DNA of 64,000 nucleotides from Marmoricola sp. (GTDB lineage Bacteria; Actinomycetota; Actinomycetes; Propionibacteriales; Nocardioidaceae), in contig JAOPYE010000014.1 in the NCBI GenBank assembly GCA_025964775.1, forward strand, positions 171,992 through 235,991, given 5' to 3'. A program made the translations under genes and the position numbers. The stretch's first letter is position 1; the number at the start of each line of letters is the position of its first letter. The notes below the pieces were generated by a model. It was not told where the DNA came from. It saw only the letters and a program-made list of their open reading frames with translations, and made no database searches. Shown here piece by piece: positions 7,940-16,444 of this stretch.

Positions 7940-8848
7940 ATGACCCAGACGTTTGTCAAGACCGTGACGTCGGCCGACGGCACCCGAGTGGCGGTGTTCG
8001 AGTCCGGCAACCCCGCGGGTCCGGCCGTCGTTGCCGTCCACGGCTACCCCGACAACCACACGGTCTGGGACGGCATCGCCACCGAGCTCGGCGACCGCTA
8101 CCGGGTCATCAGCTACGACGTGCGCGGTGCTGGTGAGTCCGACAAGCCGACGGCCAGGACGGCGTACCGGATCGAGCGGCTGACCGAGGACTTCGCGGCC
8201 GTCATCGACGATGTCAGCCCGGATTCACCGGTGCACCTGCTGGCCCACGACTGGGGCGCCATCCAGTCCTGGGGTCCCGTGAGCGACCCCGCATTCCGTG
8301 GCCGGATCGCGTCCCACACGTCGATCTCAGGCCCCTCGATGGACTACGCCGGCGCCTGGATGCGCGATCGGAGCCACCTCGGCGCGACGGCGCGCCAGCT
8401 CCTGCACTCGTACTACATGTTCCTCTTCCAGATCCCGCGGCTGCCCGAGCGCCTGGTGCGGCTGGCGTTCGTGGAGCGGGGCATCGCGCGCGTCGAGCTC
8501 CTCGGTCGTCCCGACGCCGACAGCGCCACCCCCGTGGTGCGCGGTATCGCGGACAGGACCAACGGCATCAACCTGTACCGGGCCAACGTCCTGCAGCGGG
8601 TGACCCGGCCGAAGCCGCAGCGCACGTTCGTTCCGACCCAGGTCCTTGCCCCGGTCGACGATCCGTTCGCCGGCGTTGCGGTGGCCACCGGCGCCCCGGT
8701 CCCGTACGTCGACGACCTCACCGTCGTCGAGATTCCCGGGAGCCACTGGGTCGTGACCGCGCGCCCGGACCTGATCGCGATGTACGTCCACGACTTCATC
8801 GAAGCCACGGTGCCGGCGGCCACGCCCGGGAAGCGGGCCCGTCGATGA
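7940..8848 (+). CDS. Alpha/beta-fold hydrolase (EphD N-half-like)
   Basis: A 302-residue alpha/beta hydrolase related to epoxide hydrolases. It has the oxyanion HGYPDNHTVWD near 31-42, a DVRGAGESDKP strand, a nucleophile-elbow region HDWGAIQSWG (Asp nucleophile, as in epoxide hydrolases) near residue 100, and the catalytic His in GSHWVV near 270. The C-terminus is basic (GKRARR). It is followed 72 bases later by an SDR gene. In mycobacterial EphD the same two domains are fused in one chain, so this looks like a split version. An operator-like palindrome precedes it. Confidence 0.78.
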   Translation: MTQTFVKTVTSADGTRVAVFESGNPAGPAVVAVHGYPDNHTVWDGIATELGDRYRVISYDVRGAGESDKPTARTAYRIERLTEDFAAVIDDVSPDSPVHLLAHDWGAIQSWGPVSDPAFRGRIASHTSISGPSMDYAGAWMRDRSHLGATARQLLHSYYMFLFQIPRLPERLVRLAFVERGIARVELLGRPDADSATPVVRGIADRTNGINLYRANVLQRVTRPKPQRTFVPTQVLAPVDDPFAGVAVATGAPVPYVDDLTVVEIPGSHWVVTARPDLIAMYVHDFIEATVPAATPGKRARR

Positions 8849-8857
8849 TCCCGGCGC

Positions 8858-8876
8858 ACGACCCGGTCCGGGTCGT
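8858..8876. promoter_or_regulatory. Perfect 9-bp palindrome between hydrolase and SDR genes
   Basis: ACGACCCGG-T-CCGGGTCGT lies in the 71-base gap between the two genes, 44 bases before the SDR start. It has no T-run, so it could be an mRNA hairpin that sets relative expression or an operator for a separate SDR promoter. The function is not determinable from sequence. Confidence 0.35.
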
Positions 8877-8919
8877 CGCGCTTGCCGGGACGTCATGACC
8901 AGCCTAGGAAAGGCAACCC

Positions 8920-9744
8920 ATGAGCTACTCGAAGATCGACCTGAGCGGCGCGGTCGTCGCGATCACCGGCGGAGCACAGGGCATCGGCCGGGCGACCGCC
9001 GAGGCCTTCGCCGCGCGCGGTGCAGTCGTCGCGGTCGGTGACCTCGACGACGTACTGGCCAAGGAGACGGCGGCCACGTACGGCGGGACCGGCTACGCCC
9101 TCGACGTGACCGACCCGGACGCGTACGCGGCCTTCCTCGAGAACGTGGAGAACCAGCACGGCCCCCTCGACATCCTGGTCAACAACGCCGGTGTGATGCC
9201 GAACGGCGGCTTCCTCGAGCTCGATGCGCGCACCGACCGGATGACCATCGAGATCAACCTGTTCGGCGTGCTCCACGGGATGCGGCTGGCGTTGCCCGGC
9301 ATGCTCGAGCGCGGTCGTGGGCACATCGTCAACGTCGCGTCGCTCGCCGGGAAGTTCCCGGTCAAGGGCCTCGCGACGTACAACGCCAGCAAGTTCGCGG
9401 TGGTCGGGCTGACCGCGGCGACCCGGCTCGAGTACGCCGATCGCGGGGTGAGCATCACGGCGGTGCTGCCGTCAGCGGTCGACACGGCGCTGGCCTCCGG
9501 CCTGGACATGAAGCCGATCCCGAAGGTCAAGGCGTCGGACATCGCCGACGCGGTCGTCGGGTCGGTCGCCTCGCGGAAGGGCGAGATCGCCGCACCCGGG
9601 TACGTCGGCGCGTTGGCGAACGCGGCCACGCTGACACCGGAGCCGGCGATGAAGCTGATCCGCCGGCTGATGCGCGATGACCGGGCGTTGCTGCCGGACT
9701 CGGACGAGCGGAAGGCCTATCGGGCCCGGCTCGAGCTCGAGTAG
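8920..9744 (+). CDS. Short-chain dehydrogenase/reductase
   Basis: A classical SDR of 274 residues. The cofactor motif GGAQGIGRA is near 16-24, NNAGV near 90, and the catalytic Ser is in NVASLAGKF with YNASK supplying Tyr and Lys near 155-159. Asp after the second beta-strand (VGDLDD) suggests NAD(H) preference. It resembles the C-terminal domain of EphD and is likely to act with the preceding hydrolase. A GGAAAGG Shine-Dalgarno lies about 10 bases before the ATG. Confidence 0.85.
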   Translation: MSYSKIDLSGAVVAITGGAQGIGRATAEAFAARGAVVAVGDLDDVLAKETAATYGGTGYALDVTDPDAYAAFLENVENQHGPLDILVNNAGVMPNGGFLELDARTDRMTIEINLFGVLHGMRLALPGMLERGRGHIVNVASLAGKFPVKGLATYNASKFAVVGLTAATRLEYADRGVSITAVLPSAVDTALASGLDMKPIPKVKASDIADAVVGSVASRKGEIAAPGYVGALANAATLTPEPAMKLIRRLMRDDRALLPDSDERKAYRARLELE

Positions 9745-9745
9745 G

Positions 9746-9985
9746 TCAGAGCGAGGCGCGCAGCGGCGCGGCCTCGACCGGCAGGCTGGTGATGAACTCG
9801 TACGTGCTGCGTCCGGCGTCGGTGCGCACCGCGATCGTGTCGCTCGAGGTCCGCTGCTCGGGGATGGGGCGAGCGGCGGCGACCGTCGGAGGACCGACCA
9901 GCGGGATGACGGACTTGGAGGCTTCGATCAGGACGACGGCGCATGCCGCAGCGATCAGGATCAGGCCCAGGGCGATGACGAGCAT
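9746..9985 (-). CDS. Small single-pass membrane protein
   Basis: A 79-residue product with one N-terminal hydrophobic helix (MLVIALGLILIAAACAVVLI) and a polar tail (TIAVRTDAGRSTYEFITSLP). ATG 9985 has a strong AAGGAGGT Shine-Dalgarno 6 bases upstream; the frame remains open further upstream but without such a signal. I do not recognise a family. It is convergent with the SDR gene (1-base gap) and divergent from the LLM oxidoreductase. Confidence 0.6.
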   Translation of the reverse strand: MLVIALGLILIAAACAVVLIEASKSVIPLVGPPTVAAARPIPEQRTSSDTIAVRTDAGRSTYEFITSLPVEAAPLRASL

Positions 9986-10109
9986 GTCTACCTCCTTCGT
10001 CCGACCTCCGCAGTTTTGCGGTGGTGTGCACGGATAAACGACGCTCGTCACCGTCTGGTTACGGCTTTCGGTCCGGTTTGCCGGAATCTTTCGCCAGTAC
10101 GCTTCGGCG

Positions 10110-11126
10110 GTGCTCCTTGACACCTCCCCGATCCTCGATCTCGCCTACCACGGGGACCCGTCCGGAGTCGCCGCGACGGCTCGTGCTGCCGAGGCGAGGG
10201 GAGTCGGTGCGTTGTTCGTCGCTGAGGCGGCGCACGACCCGTACGTCGCCCTCGCGCTGGCGTGCACCTCGACCCGGCGGATGACGCTGGGCACCTCGGT
10301 CGCGGTTGCCTTCGCGCGCACGCCGATGGCGACGGCGTACTCGGCGTGGGACGTGCACCGGCTCTCCGGCGGTCGCCTGGTCCTCGGCCTCGGGACCCAG
10401 ATCAAGCCGCACATCACCCGACGGTTCGCGATGCCGTGGTCGAGCCCCGCTGCCCGGATGGCCGAGTACGTCGAGGCGCTGCGCGCGATCTGGAGCAGCT
10501 GGCAGACCGGTGAAGCGCTGGATTTCCACGGGGAGTTCTACACGCACACGCTGATGCCGCCGCTGTTCAACGCCGGGCCGATCGACGCCGGTCCGCCACC
10601 GGTGTGGTTGGCGGCGGTCGGTCCACGCATGGTGTCCGTGGCCGGGGCGGTCGCGGACGGGTTGATCTGCCACCCGTTGCTCTCGCGCAGCTACCTCACG
10701 GACGTGGTCCTGCCGACGATCCAGTCGTCCCGTGCTGGCGGAGCGCGCGCGGCGGAGCCCTTCACGGTCTCCTCCCTGTGCCTCGTCGCCACCGGGCGCA
10801 CCCAGGAGCAGCTGGCGGCCGCCGTCGTGCGCGTTCGCCGGCAGATCGGGTTCTACGCCTCGACCCCGGCCTATCGGACGGTGCTCGACCACCACGGCTG
10901 GGGCGAGCTGCACGAGCAGGCGCACGCCTTCACCAAGGCCGGACGCTGGACCGAGCTCGGTGACCTGGTCGACGACGAGGTGCTGGGCACCTTCGCCGTC
11001 GTGGGTGGGCTCGCCGACGCCCGGGCCGGCCTGCGCGAACGGTTCGCGCGCCTGGCCCAGCGGTGCTGCCCTTCGATGCCGTACGTCGCCGACGAACTAC
11101 TTGCCCTCGACCTCGTCGCGGGCTGA
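10110..11126 (+). CDS. LLM-class F420-dependent oxidoreductase
   Basis: A 338-residue luciferase-like TIM-barrel enzyme. Recognisable segments are ARGVGALFVAEAAHDPYVALALA near 30-52, the SGGRLVLGLGTQI phosphate-binding segment near 90, and PPPVWLAAVGPRMVSVAGAVADGLICHPL near 170-195. These enzymes use reduced coenzyme F420 or FMN; the subgroup resembles TIGR03617-type proteins and its substrate is unknown. The start is GTG 10110. The 3' end overlaps the convergent MurJ-like gene by 30 bases. Confidence 0.78.
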   Translation: MLLDTSPILDLAYHGDPSGVAATARAAEARGVGALFVAEAAHDPYVALALACTSTRRMTLGTSVAVAFARTPMATAYSAWDVHRLSGGRLVLGLGTQIKPHITRRFAMPWSSPAARMAEYVEALRAIWSSWQTGEALDFHGEFYTHTLMPPLFNAGPIDAGPPPVWLAAVGPRMVSVAGAVADGLICHPLLSRSYLTDVVLPTIQSSRAGGARAAEPFTVSSLCLVATGRTQEQLAAAVVRVRRQIGFYASTPAYRTVLDHHGWGELHEQAHAFTKAGRWTELGDLVDDEVLGTFAVVGGLADARAGLRERFARLAQRCCPSMPYVADELLALDLVAG

Positions 11127-12773
11127 GTGATGCCCTCGCGCCGCGAACACCGCTCGCAGATCCGAAGCTTCCGCTACCCGAATGACCCTTCCTGACAGGA
11201 AGAGGAGGGCGCTGAATGCGACAGCCGTCGCTGTGACTGTCGCCATCGAGCCCACCTTGGTCGTGGGTCGTGCCACCAGGTCGCCGCTCACGGCGTAGTT
11301 CAACGCGAGGCACCCGACCGTGGCCAGAGCCGTGCATCCACCAACGCTGGCGAGCGTCGTGAGGATCCGCCGAAGTTCGATTGTTCCGACCATTCGCCGC
11401 AGTACCTGCCACGAGATGAACGAGCCGACTGCATAGGCGAGTGCGAAGGCAGAAGCCAGCGCCGGCGCTGTCGTCGCTCGGTCCGTCAGGTGAACCAGCA
11501 GGATCGCTGCTCCGACGTTGACGACTGCGATCACCGTCTGGATCCCGAAGATCACTCGAGTCGCCTCAAGCGCGTACAGCCCGCGAAGGGCGACGTAGTG
11601 AGCGGTGAAGAAGAACAAGGCCACACCGAAGCAGCTGACGGTCGGGCTGAACCGCTCGTACGTGCTTGCACCGGCTCCGTAGCCCCACACCAGGTTCGAG
11701 ATCGCGACGGACAGCAATTCGATCAGCGCGATGCCGGGCATCATCGCGACCATGACCAGCCTGAGCGAGGACGAGAGCCGGCGGCCCAACTCCCCGAGCC
11801 TGCCAGTCGACGCCAGTGTGGCCAGGCCCGGGAGATGCGCCGTCATGAGCGAGACCGTGATGATCGCATGTGGAGCCATGATCAGCAGATTTGCGGAGGA
11901 GTAGACCGTGAAGCCGGTGCCGCCATCGGGCGCGCCGCCGGTGCAGCTGCTGACCGAGGCAGCCCCGCCGGACGCCAACCGCACTATGACGCCGTACGCC
12001 AACTGGTTGACCAGGACCACGGCTACCGTCCAAGCGCCGAGCCGGATCGTGGCTCTCATTCGGTCCGACATCAGGTCGGCCGTCGGTCGGAAGTGGATTC
12101 CTGCCCGCTTCAGGTAGGGAACCAGTGCAAGACATTGAACGATGACGCCCGCAGTCATCCCGACTCCGAGAAGCCGCTCCTGCCCGCCGGCATAACCGCC
12201 ACAACCGTCTGCAACCGAGCCGTAGGCGCTCAGGTACGCGGCCAGAACAGCAATGGACACGACGTTGTTGAGAACTGGCGCCCACATCATCGGGCCGAAT
12301 GCTCCACGTGCGCTCAGGATCTGGCCGATCAAGGCGAACATGCCGTAGAAGAAGATCTGCGGTAGGCAGAGGTACGCGAGCGCGATCGCTGAGTGGTACT
12401 GGCCAGCGAACTGCTGGTCGGCAAGTTGGGGCGCCAGGAAGAGCCTCGTCAGCCCCGGAGCTGCCACCGTGATCAGCACGGTCGCGACGAGCAGGAACCC
12501 TCCGAACAACGTGATGACTTCGTTGACGTAGGAAGCGCCGTCTCCCGAGCGGTCTGCTTTGACGACCTGGGGCACCAGGACGGCGTTGAAGATCCCAGCC
12601 CCGAGCAGCACGACAAGCATGTTCGGAATCGTGTTGGCGATCGCAAACAGGTCCGCGTGCAGCGCGTTGCCCAGCGTCGCGACCAGCAGGATCGATCGCA
12701 GATAACCAGTGAGCCGAGCGAACACCGTTCCGAGTGCCATTCCCAGGCCAGCTCGAAGCTCGGGCTCGACCAC
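11097..12773 (-). CDS. MurJ/MviN-like lipid II flippase homologue
   Basis: A polytopic protein of about 558 residues from the GTG at 12773, with about 14 hydrophobic segments. The N-terminal AGLGMALGTVFARLTGYLRS and ADLFAIANTIPNMLVVLLGAGIFNAVLVPQVV are typical of the MurJ family (lipid II or polyprenyl-linked substrate export, MOP superfamily). GTG 12773 has GGGAG about 7 bases upstream; an ATG at 12848 would add 25 residues unlike the family. It is not beside the usual actinobacterial partners near the origin, so it may be a second, substrate-specific MurJ. Codon use looks less GC-biased than in its neighbours. The 3' end overlaps the LLM gene. Confidence 0.72.
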   Translation of the reverse strand: MVEPELRAGLGMALGTVFARLTGYLRSILLVATLGNALHADLFAIANTIPNMLVVLLGAGIFNAVLVPQVVKADRSGDGASYVNEVITLFGGFLLVATVLITVAAPGLTRLFLAPQLADQQFAGQYHSAIALAYLCLPQIFFYGMFALIGQILSARGAFGPMMWAPVLNNVVSIAVLAAYLSAYGSVADGCGGYAGGQERLLGVGMTAGVIVQCLALVPYLKRAGIHFRPTADLMSDRMRATIRLGAWTVAVVLVNQLAYGVIVRLASGGAASVSSCTGGAPDGGTGFTVYSSANLLIMAPHAIITVSLMTAHLPGLATLASTGRLGELGRRLSSSLRLVMVAMMPGIALIELLSVAISNLVWGYGAGASTYERFSPTVSCFGVALFFFTAHYVALRGLYALEATRVIFGIQTVIAVVNVGAAILLVHLTDRATTAPALASAFALAYAVGSFISWQVLRRMVGTIELRRILTTLASVGGCTALATVGCLALNYAVSGDLVARPTTKVGSMATVTATAVAFSALLFLSGRVIRVAEASDLRAVFAARGHHSARDEVEGK

Positions 12774-12909
12774 GCACTGGCTCCCATCGCTGACGGTGTA
12801 CCACCCACCTTGGAAGAAGAATGGTAACAACGCGTAACAAGAGGGCATAAACGCGGGTCAACAAGGTGAGCTTCGCTGACGGTCGGCGATTGCGATCGAG
12901 AGGTGACCC

Positions 12910-13371
12910 ATGATGCAGACGAGACTGATTCGGCCGCCCCGGCGCATCCTGAGGGGCACCTTGATGGCGCTCGCCTCTGTGGTAGCGATCGTCACCATGA
13001 CAGCTGCGCCGTCACAGGCAGTCGCCTGCCCCACCGGTACCTGGCCCTATCACCAGGGGCTGCCCGGTGGATGCGGGTACGGCAGGTGGTCGAAAGGCGT
13101 CGACTATCTGGGACGTCCGTGGTTCAAACTGGCCGGGACGGTGGGCGACCGTCTGGCCGATGGATCGTGTGCGCGAGTCGAGGTCAAGATCCGGGTTACC
13201 TGGGTGTCGGACAGCACTCAGACCTACCGGGTTTGCGGAAACGGGCGGACGACTGCCATCAACTTCTATGACATCGACTCGTCCTCCGGCTTCATCGGTT
13301 CCGTTCAGGCGTGGTCGGTACGCCTGTGTGTCGGAGGCACCTGCACCCGATACGTCGATTTCGTGCCGTAA
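12910..13371 (+). CDS. Secreted Cys-containing protein of unknown function
   Basis: A 153-residue protein with a Sec signal peptide (basic MMQTRLIRPPRRILRGT, hydrophobic core, APSQA cleavage region near 36). The mature part has six cysteines (ACPTG, GGCGYG, GSCARV, RVCGNG, RLCVGG, GTCTRY), suggesting disulfides. No domain is recognised. It is transcribed divergently from the MurJ-like gene across a 136-base gap and converges with the cupin gene. Confidence 0.6.
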   Translation: MMQTRLIRPPRRILRGTLMALASVVAIVTMTAAPSQAVACPTGTWPYHQGLPGGCGYGRWSKGVDYLGRPWFKLAGTVGDRLADGSCARVEVKIRVTWVSDSTQTYRVCGNGRTTAINFYDIDSSSGFIGSVQAWSVRLCVGGTCTRYVDFVP

Positions 13372-13380
13372 ACCGCCCGT

Positions 13381-13737
13381 TCAGCTGGGCTTGGCGTACG
13401 CCGCGACTCCGGTGTCGTACATGACGCACGGCTCGTTGCCGAGGGTCCAGGCGTCGTGGCCGGGTTCGATGACCACGACGTCGCCGGCACCGATCGTCAT
13501 TTCAGTGCCATCGTCGTAGCGGATGGTCATCGAGCCAGCAACGCAGACGCCGGTGTGGTGTACCTGGCAGGAGTCGGTACCGGCGATCGGCTTGACGTCG
13601 GCCGACCACCGCCAGCCGGGTTCGAACGTGCCGCGGCCGACGGTGAAGTCGCCCAGGGTGACGACGTCCATGTGGCCGTGGGCCACGAACGGTCGGGTCT
13701 CGTGCGGGTCGTTGATGCTCTGCATGGCTGAGGACAT
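13381..13737 (-). CDS. Cupin-domain protein
   Basis: A 118-residue single-domain cupin. The beta-barrel metal motif 1 region is GTDSCQVHHTGVCVAGSMTI and motif 2 is IGAGDVVVIEPGHDAWTLG. A histidine-rich metal site is likely, but the reaction is unknown. ATG 13737 has AAGGA about 6 bases upstream. It lies 10 bases from the end of the convergent secreted-protein gene and about 100 bases after the broken two-repeat gene, which could share its transcript. Confidence 0.72.
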   Translation of the reverse strand: MSSAMQSINDPHETRPFVAHGHMDVVTLGDFTVGRGTFEPGWRWSADVKPIAGTDSCQVHHTGVCVAGSMTIRYDDGTEMTIGAGDVVVIEPGHDAWTLGNEPCVMYDTGVAAYAKPS

Positions 13738-13841
13738 GGTGGTTCCTTCGATCCGTTGGTGCTGGGTGCTTCGAATCGGGCGGTTCCGAGAACCCCAACC
13801 GGGGCCCGCCCGTGGGCTCGATCCGGACGATCGAGTCGTGG

Positions 13842-14431
13842 TCAGGCCGACTCGAACCAAGGGTGGTGCAGGTCGTAGAAGGTGGCGTCGGCCATCAGGG
13901 ACTGCAGCGCTTCGGCGATCTCCGCCGGAGGTCCTTCACCGGCTTCCCCGCTGCGAGCGCTGGCCTCGTCGGTGAACGCGACGGTCTGGGTGAACGTGCC
14001 GTCGCCGGTGATCGCGAACGTGCCACCGATGATCTCGGGACGCATCTGCCGCAGGGCATCCGTGTCCGACATCATCACCTTGACGAGATTGCGATCAGTG
14101 ACGTGACCGCGGATCACCTGGACGAACCCGGCGTCGTCGGAGCCGCCGTCGAGGAACTCGGTCACGTCGGTGCAGTCGTGGAACTCGACGGGCCGTCGAA
14201 GGCGGCCATGAACTTCTCGGCCCACGCGCCCTGCTCGGGGCGGTCCGAGTTCGCCATCGCGAGCTCCTGGGACTCGAATCGGACCACGCCGATGAATTGG
14301 TCGTCATCGGTGAAGCCGAACGTGCCTCCGAGCCAGCCGGCAGCGCCGCCCACGTCGGTATGCCACGCATCCACGGCCGCTCGCAGGTCGTCCCGGCGGG
14401 TGCACGGGCCTTGCATCACTTGAATGAACAT
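13842..14431 (-). pseudogene. Two-repeat protein gene broken by a frameshift
   Basis: Two overlapping frames on the minus strand encode one protein. The N-terminal part starts MFIQVMQGPCTRRDDL at 14431 and runs to FMAAFDGP; the C-terminal part continues VEFHDCTDV and ends at 13842. The frames join at the CCC run at 14190-14192 (minus strand); adding one base there restores a frame of about 196 residues. The halves are related to each other (FIQVMQG/FVQVIRG, GGTFGFT/GGTFAIT), an internal duplication resembling ferredoxin-like antibiotic-monooxygenase-type domains. The shift may be a real mutation or a homopolymer sequencing error. Function unknown. Confidence 0.65.
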
Positions 14432-14548
14432 CGGTGCCTCCGATCGAGCGGCCTCCCGGCGAGGCGATCGCTCGGTTCGACGCTAGACCCGGAAGCGCCC
14501 GCGGGCCATGGCGAGAACGTGACTGAGTTCTTACACATGCATGCAAAA

Positions 14549-14572
14549 CGGCGCCGCACGGGTGCGGCGCCG
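14549..14572 (-). terminator. Native tRNA-Ser terminator, now separated from its gene
   Basis: Perfect hairpin with arms CGGCGCCGCAC and GTGCGGCGCCG. On the minus strand it is followed at once by TTTT. It lies immediately downstream of the displaced tRNA-Ser 3' fragment, so it is most simply the original terminator of that tRNA before the mobile element separated the two. Confidence 0.75.
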
Positions 14573-14580
14573 TCGAGTGG

Positions 14581-14634
14581 CGGAGGATAGGGGATTCGAA
14601 CCCCTGAGAGCTTTCACTCAACCCGCTTTCCAAG
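14581..14634 (-). repeat. Displaced 3' half of tRNA-Ser (attachment site, left end)
   Basis: This 54-base sequence matches the 3' half of the intact tRNA-Ser at 28621-28707, from the discriminator base through the T-arm and variable arm into the anticodon loop. Positions 14581-14608 are identical to 28621-28648, and the 16-base block CAACCCGCTTTCCAAG (14619-14634) is identical to 28661-28676. Between them the variable arm differs by compensating changes (GAG/CTC here, GGG/CCC there). The match stops abruptly at 14634. The 5' half of a tRNA is absent, so this is not a functional gene. Confidence 0.9.
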
Positions 14635-15004
14635 TCGGCTGAGGGCTGTTTCGGGGAGTTCGGAACCGGCCGTTGCGCTCAGCAGTGACAGGCTGGGACC
14701 CCCTTGAACGGGGTCGACTCAGGACAACTGAGACTAGAACTGAGACTACGGACGTAGCGGAGGCTCACGCCGGAATGGCGCGGCGAGATCACAAATCCTG
14801 GGACCTGGAAACCTACATTGCGTATGCTTTCACAAGGCCACCGAATGAGGTGGCCGGCGGCGCCTGCCCTGGAAGACACGACGCCACCGGCCCGGCTGGC
14901 TTGGCGTATACGGTCGCCTCGCCCTCCTTCCCCATGAGGAGCGGCGGGGTGGAATCGCCGCGTCTTCGGAGTTTGGACCCCCTCAGACCCCATGAGGCAA
15001 ACCT
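14635..15004. other. Left arm of the element, no gene seen
   Basis: About 370 bases between the left core site and the DUF5343 stop. It holds the direct repeats at 14728-14748. Open frames here (for example 14673-15098 on the plus strand) lack a ribosome site and family resemblance and run into the DUF5343 gene, so they are not called. Confidence 0.5.
14728..14748 (+). repeat. Left arm-type direct repeats
   Basis: CTGAGACTA occurs twice, at 14728-14736 and 14740-14748, with a 12-base period. A matching pair with the same period and orientation is at 28517-28537 near the other end. Paired short repeats flanking the core on each side are typical of arm-type binding sites for the N-terminal domain of tyrosine integrases. 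Confidence 0.6.
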
Positions 15005-15751
15005 TCAGTCGCTCCCTCCCGTGCCGTTCCTGGACGACGGGTTGGAGGAAGTGCCAATACCGAGCGCCTTCTCGATCCGGTTAAGCAGCTCGATCTGAAC
15101 ATCGCTGTCGCCCTTCGACGCGAGGTCCATCAACATGTCGACGTACTTGGCCTTCTGCTGCTCCTCGGTGGTGACCTTAGGAGCGGGCGGGAGTGGCGGA
15201 GGCACCGAAGCGATCGCCTTCTTTGCAGCCCGCTTGCGGGGAGTCCCGTTGGTCGCCGCGACGCGTCCGTTCTTGAAGTGACCGCTCACCTCGACGCCGA
15301 CGTCCTCCGCCATAGCGAGGAAGTATGAGATCGCCTTCTGGATCGTCGTGCCACTCAGCCCGCGCGCCCGGAAGACCTCGGCCAACTGACCGCTCGTAGC
15401 GTTCTGATCCAGCGCGAGAGCGTCGGCGTACTTCTCCTCAAAGATCATCTTCAGGTACTGCTGCTGGTCCGCGGGGTCGGCGGCGACGATCCCCTTGAGA
15501 AGGTCAGTCGGGTGCTTGTCGTCGTCGATCAGCTCGAGGTACCGGAGCGTGCCGCGGACCTGGGCCACGAGGCTGCCTGACGCGTTGCCGAAGTAGCTCT
15601 TGTCCAGACGAGCTGGCAGACCGCCGGGTTCGGAGAACTTCATGAGGTAGTTCTTGAAGCCCTTATAGGACATGTAGGGCGCGCTCGCAGCCTGCTGCTT
15701 TGCGTCGTCCGATGTCGGAATCGGACCCTCCTCGAATACCAGGTCAGTCAC
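15005..15751 (-). CDS. DUF5343 family protein
   Basis: A 248-residue protein. The core MSYKGFKNYLMKFSEPGGLPARLDKSYFG (about residues 27-55), followed by GSLVAQVRGTLRYLELID and an FRARGLSGTTIQKAISYFLAMAEDVGV segment, matches my recollection of DUF5343, a helical domain common on mobile DNA. The tail is Pro/Ala/Lys-rich, with an acidic C-terminus. The start is GTG at 15751. It is alone on its transcript at the left end of the element. Function unknown. Confidence 0.7.
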   Translation of the reverse strand: MTDLVFEEGPIPTSDDAKQQAASAPYMSYKGFKNYLMKFSEPGGLPARLDKSYFGNASGSLVAQVRGTLRYLELIDDDKHPTDLLKGIVAADPADQQQYLKMIFEEKYADALALDQNATSGQLAEVFRARGLSGTTIQKAISYFLAMAEDVGVEVSGHFKNGRVAATNGTPRKRAAKKAIASVPPPLPPAPKVTTEEQQKAKYVDMLMDLASKGDSDVQIELLNRIEKALGIGTSSNPSSRNGTGGSD

Positions 15752-16444
15752 GGCGGCGATACCTCGAATCTGCGGGCTCGGTGCCCACCCTCAAAGGGTA
15801 GAGCATCAATTGCGCTCAGACCAAACAACTATGCCCAGATCGGCGTGGCCTCTGCCGCACGGTGCGGCGACTATTGGCACTCTCCACAACCGTGGACGTC
15901 GAGATACATTCGCAAACGTGCAGGTCAAAGGCACTATTTGAGCCGCCATGTGCACAGTGGTGGACACCGATCGCCCTCGTCTGATGCATCGGCAGATTTC
16001 CTGTGTGAATTTCCCCCCGCCCGTAGAGGCTGTAAAACGCCCGCTCCTGCCCTCAGCCTTCCGCTTGCCCCCATGCGCCCCCTTCCGGCGCCGTAGAGCC
16101 GGTCCGGCACGCCGAGGAGGCCGATCGAGCGCCTGGAGCGATGACGGTGCATAAGAAGGCGAGCCGTCTGCACGGTCTCCACGAGCTGTATCGAGCCATA
16201 TCTGACCGAACAAGGAGGCGCTAACAGCAAAGACTTGGGCAAGTTTTCCGCAGGTCAGGGGGTGAATCGTCACCCTCGGCGGCTCGTCTCCCGGCGATCT
16301 GCACGTTTCGATCAACATTCAGGGCTTCGGTCCGACCAGAACGGAACGGCCCGGTCCGGTCCGGTCCGTGCTCCCCGCGGGATCCTCAGTGCGACGCATC
16401 GACTGGCTGGTCGATGTCCAGCCACGCCGCAAAGGAGAACTCGC
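15752..16444. other. Non-coding interval inside element
   Basis: About 690 bases between DUF5343 and the PRTase gene. Open frames here (for example 15806-16318 minus) are Arg/Pro/Ala-rich and lack ribosome sites or family resemblance. The only local pattern noticed is a short period-5 GGTCC run near 16350-16366. It probably contains the DUF5343 promoter and the 3' end of the relaxase operon; no clear hairpin terminator was identified. Confidence 0.4.

Noticed and set aside
13842..14431. Programmed frameshift in the two-repeat protein
   Set aside because: The join is a plain CCC run without a slippery heptamer or obvious stimulatory structure, so an indel is more likely.
14673..15098. A 141-residue plus-strand open frame in the element's left arm
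   Set aside because: No ribosome site or family resemblance, and it runs antisense into the DUF5343 gene and over the arm-type repeats.
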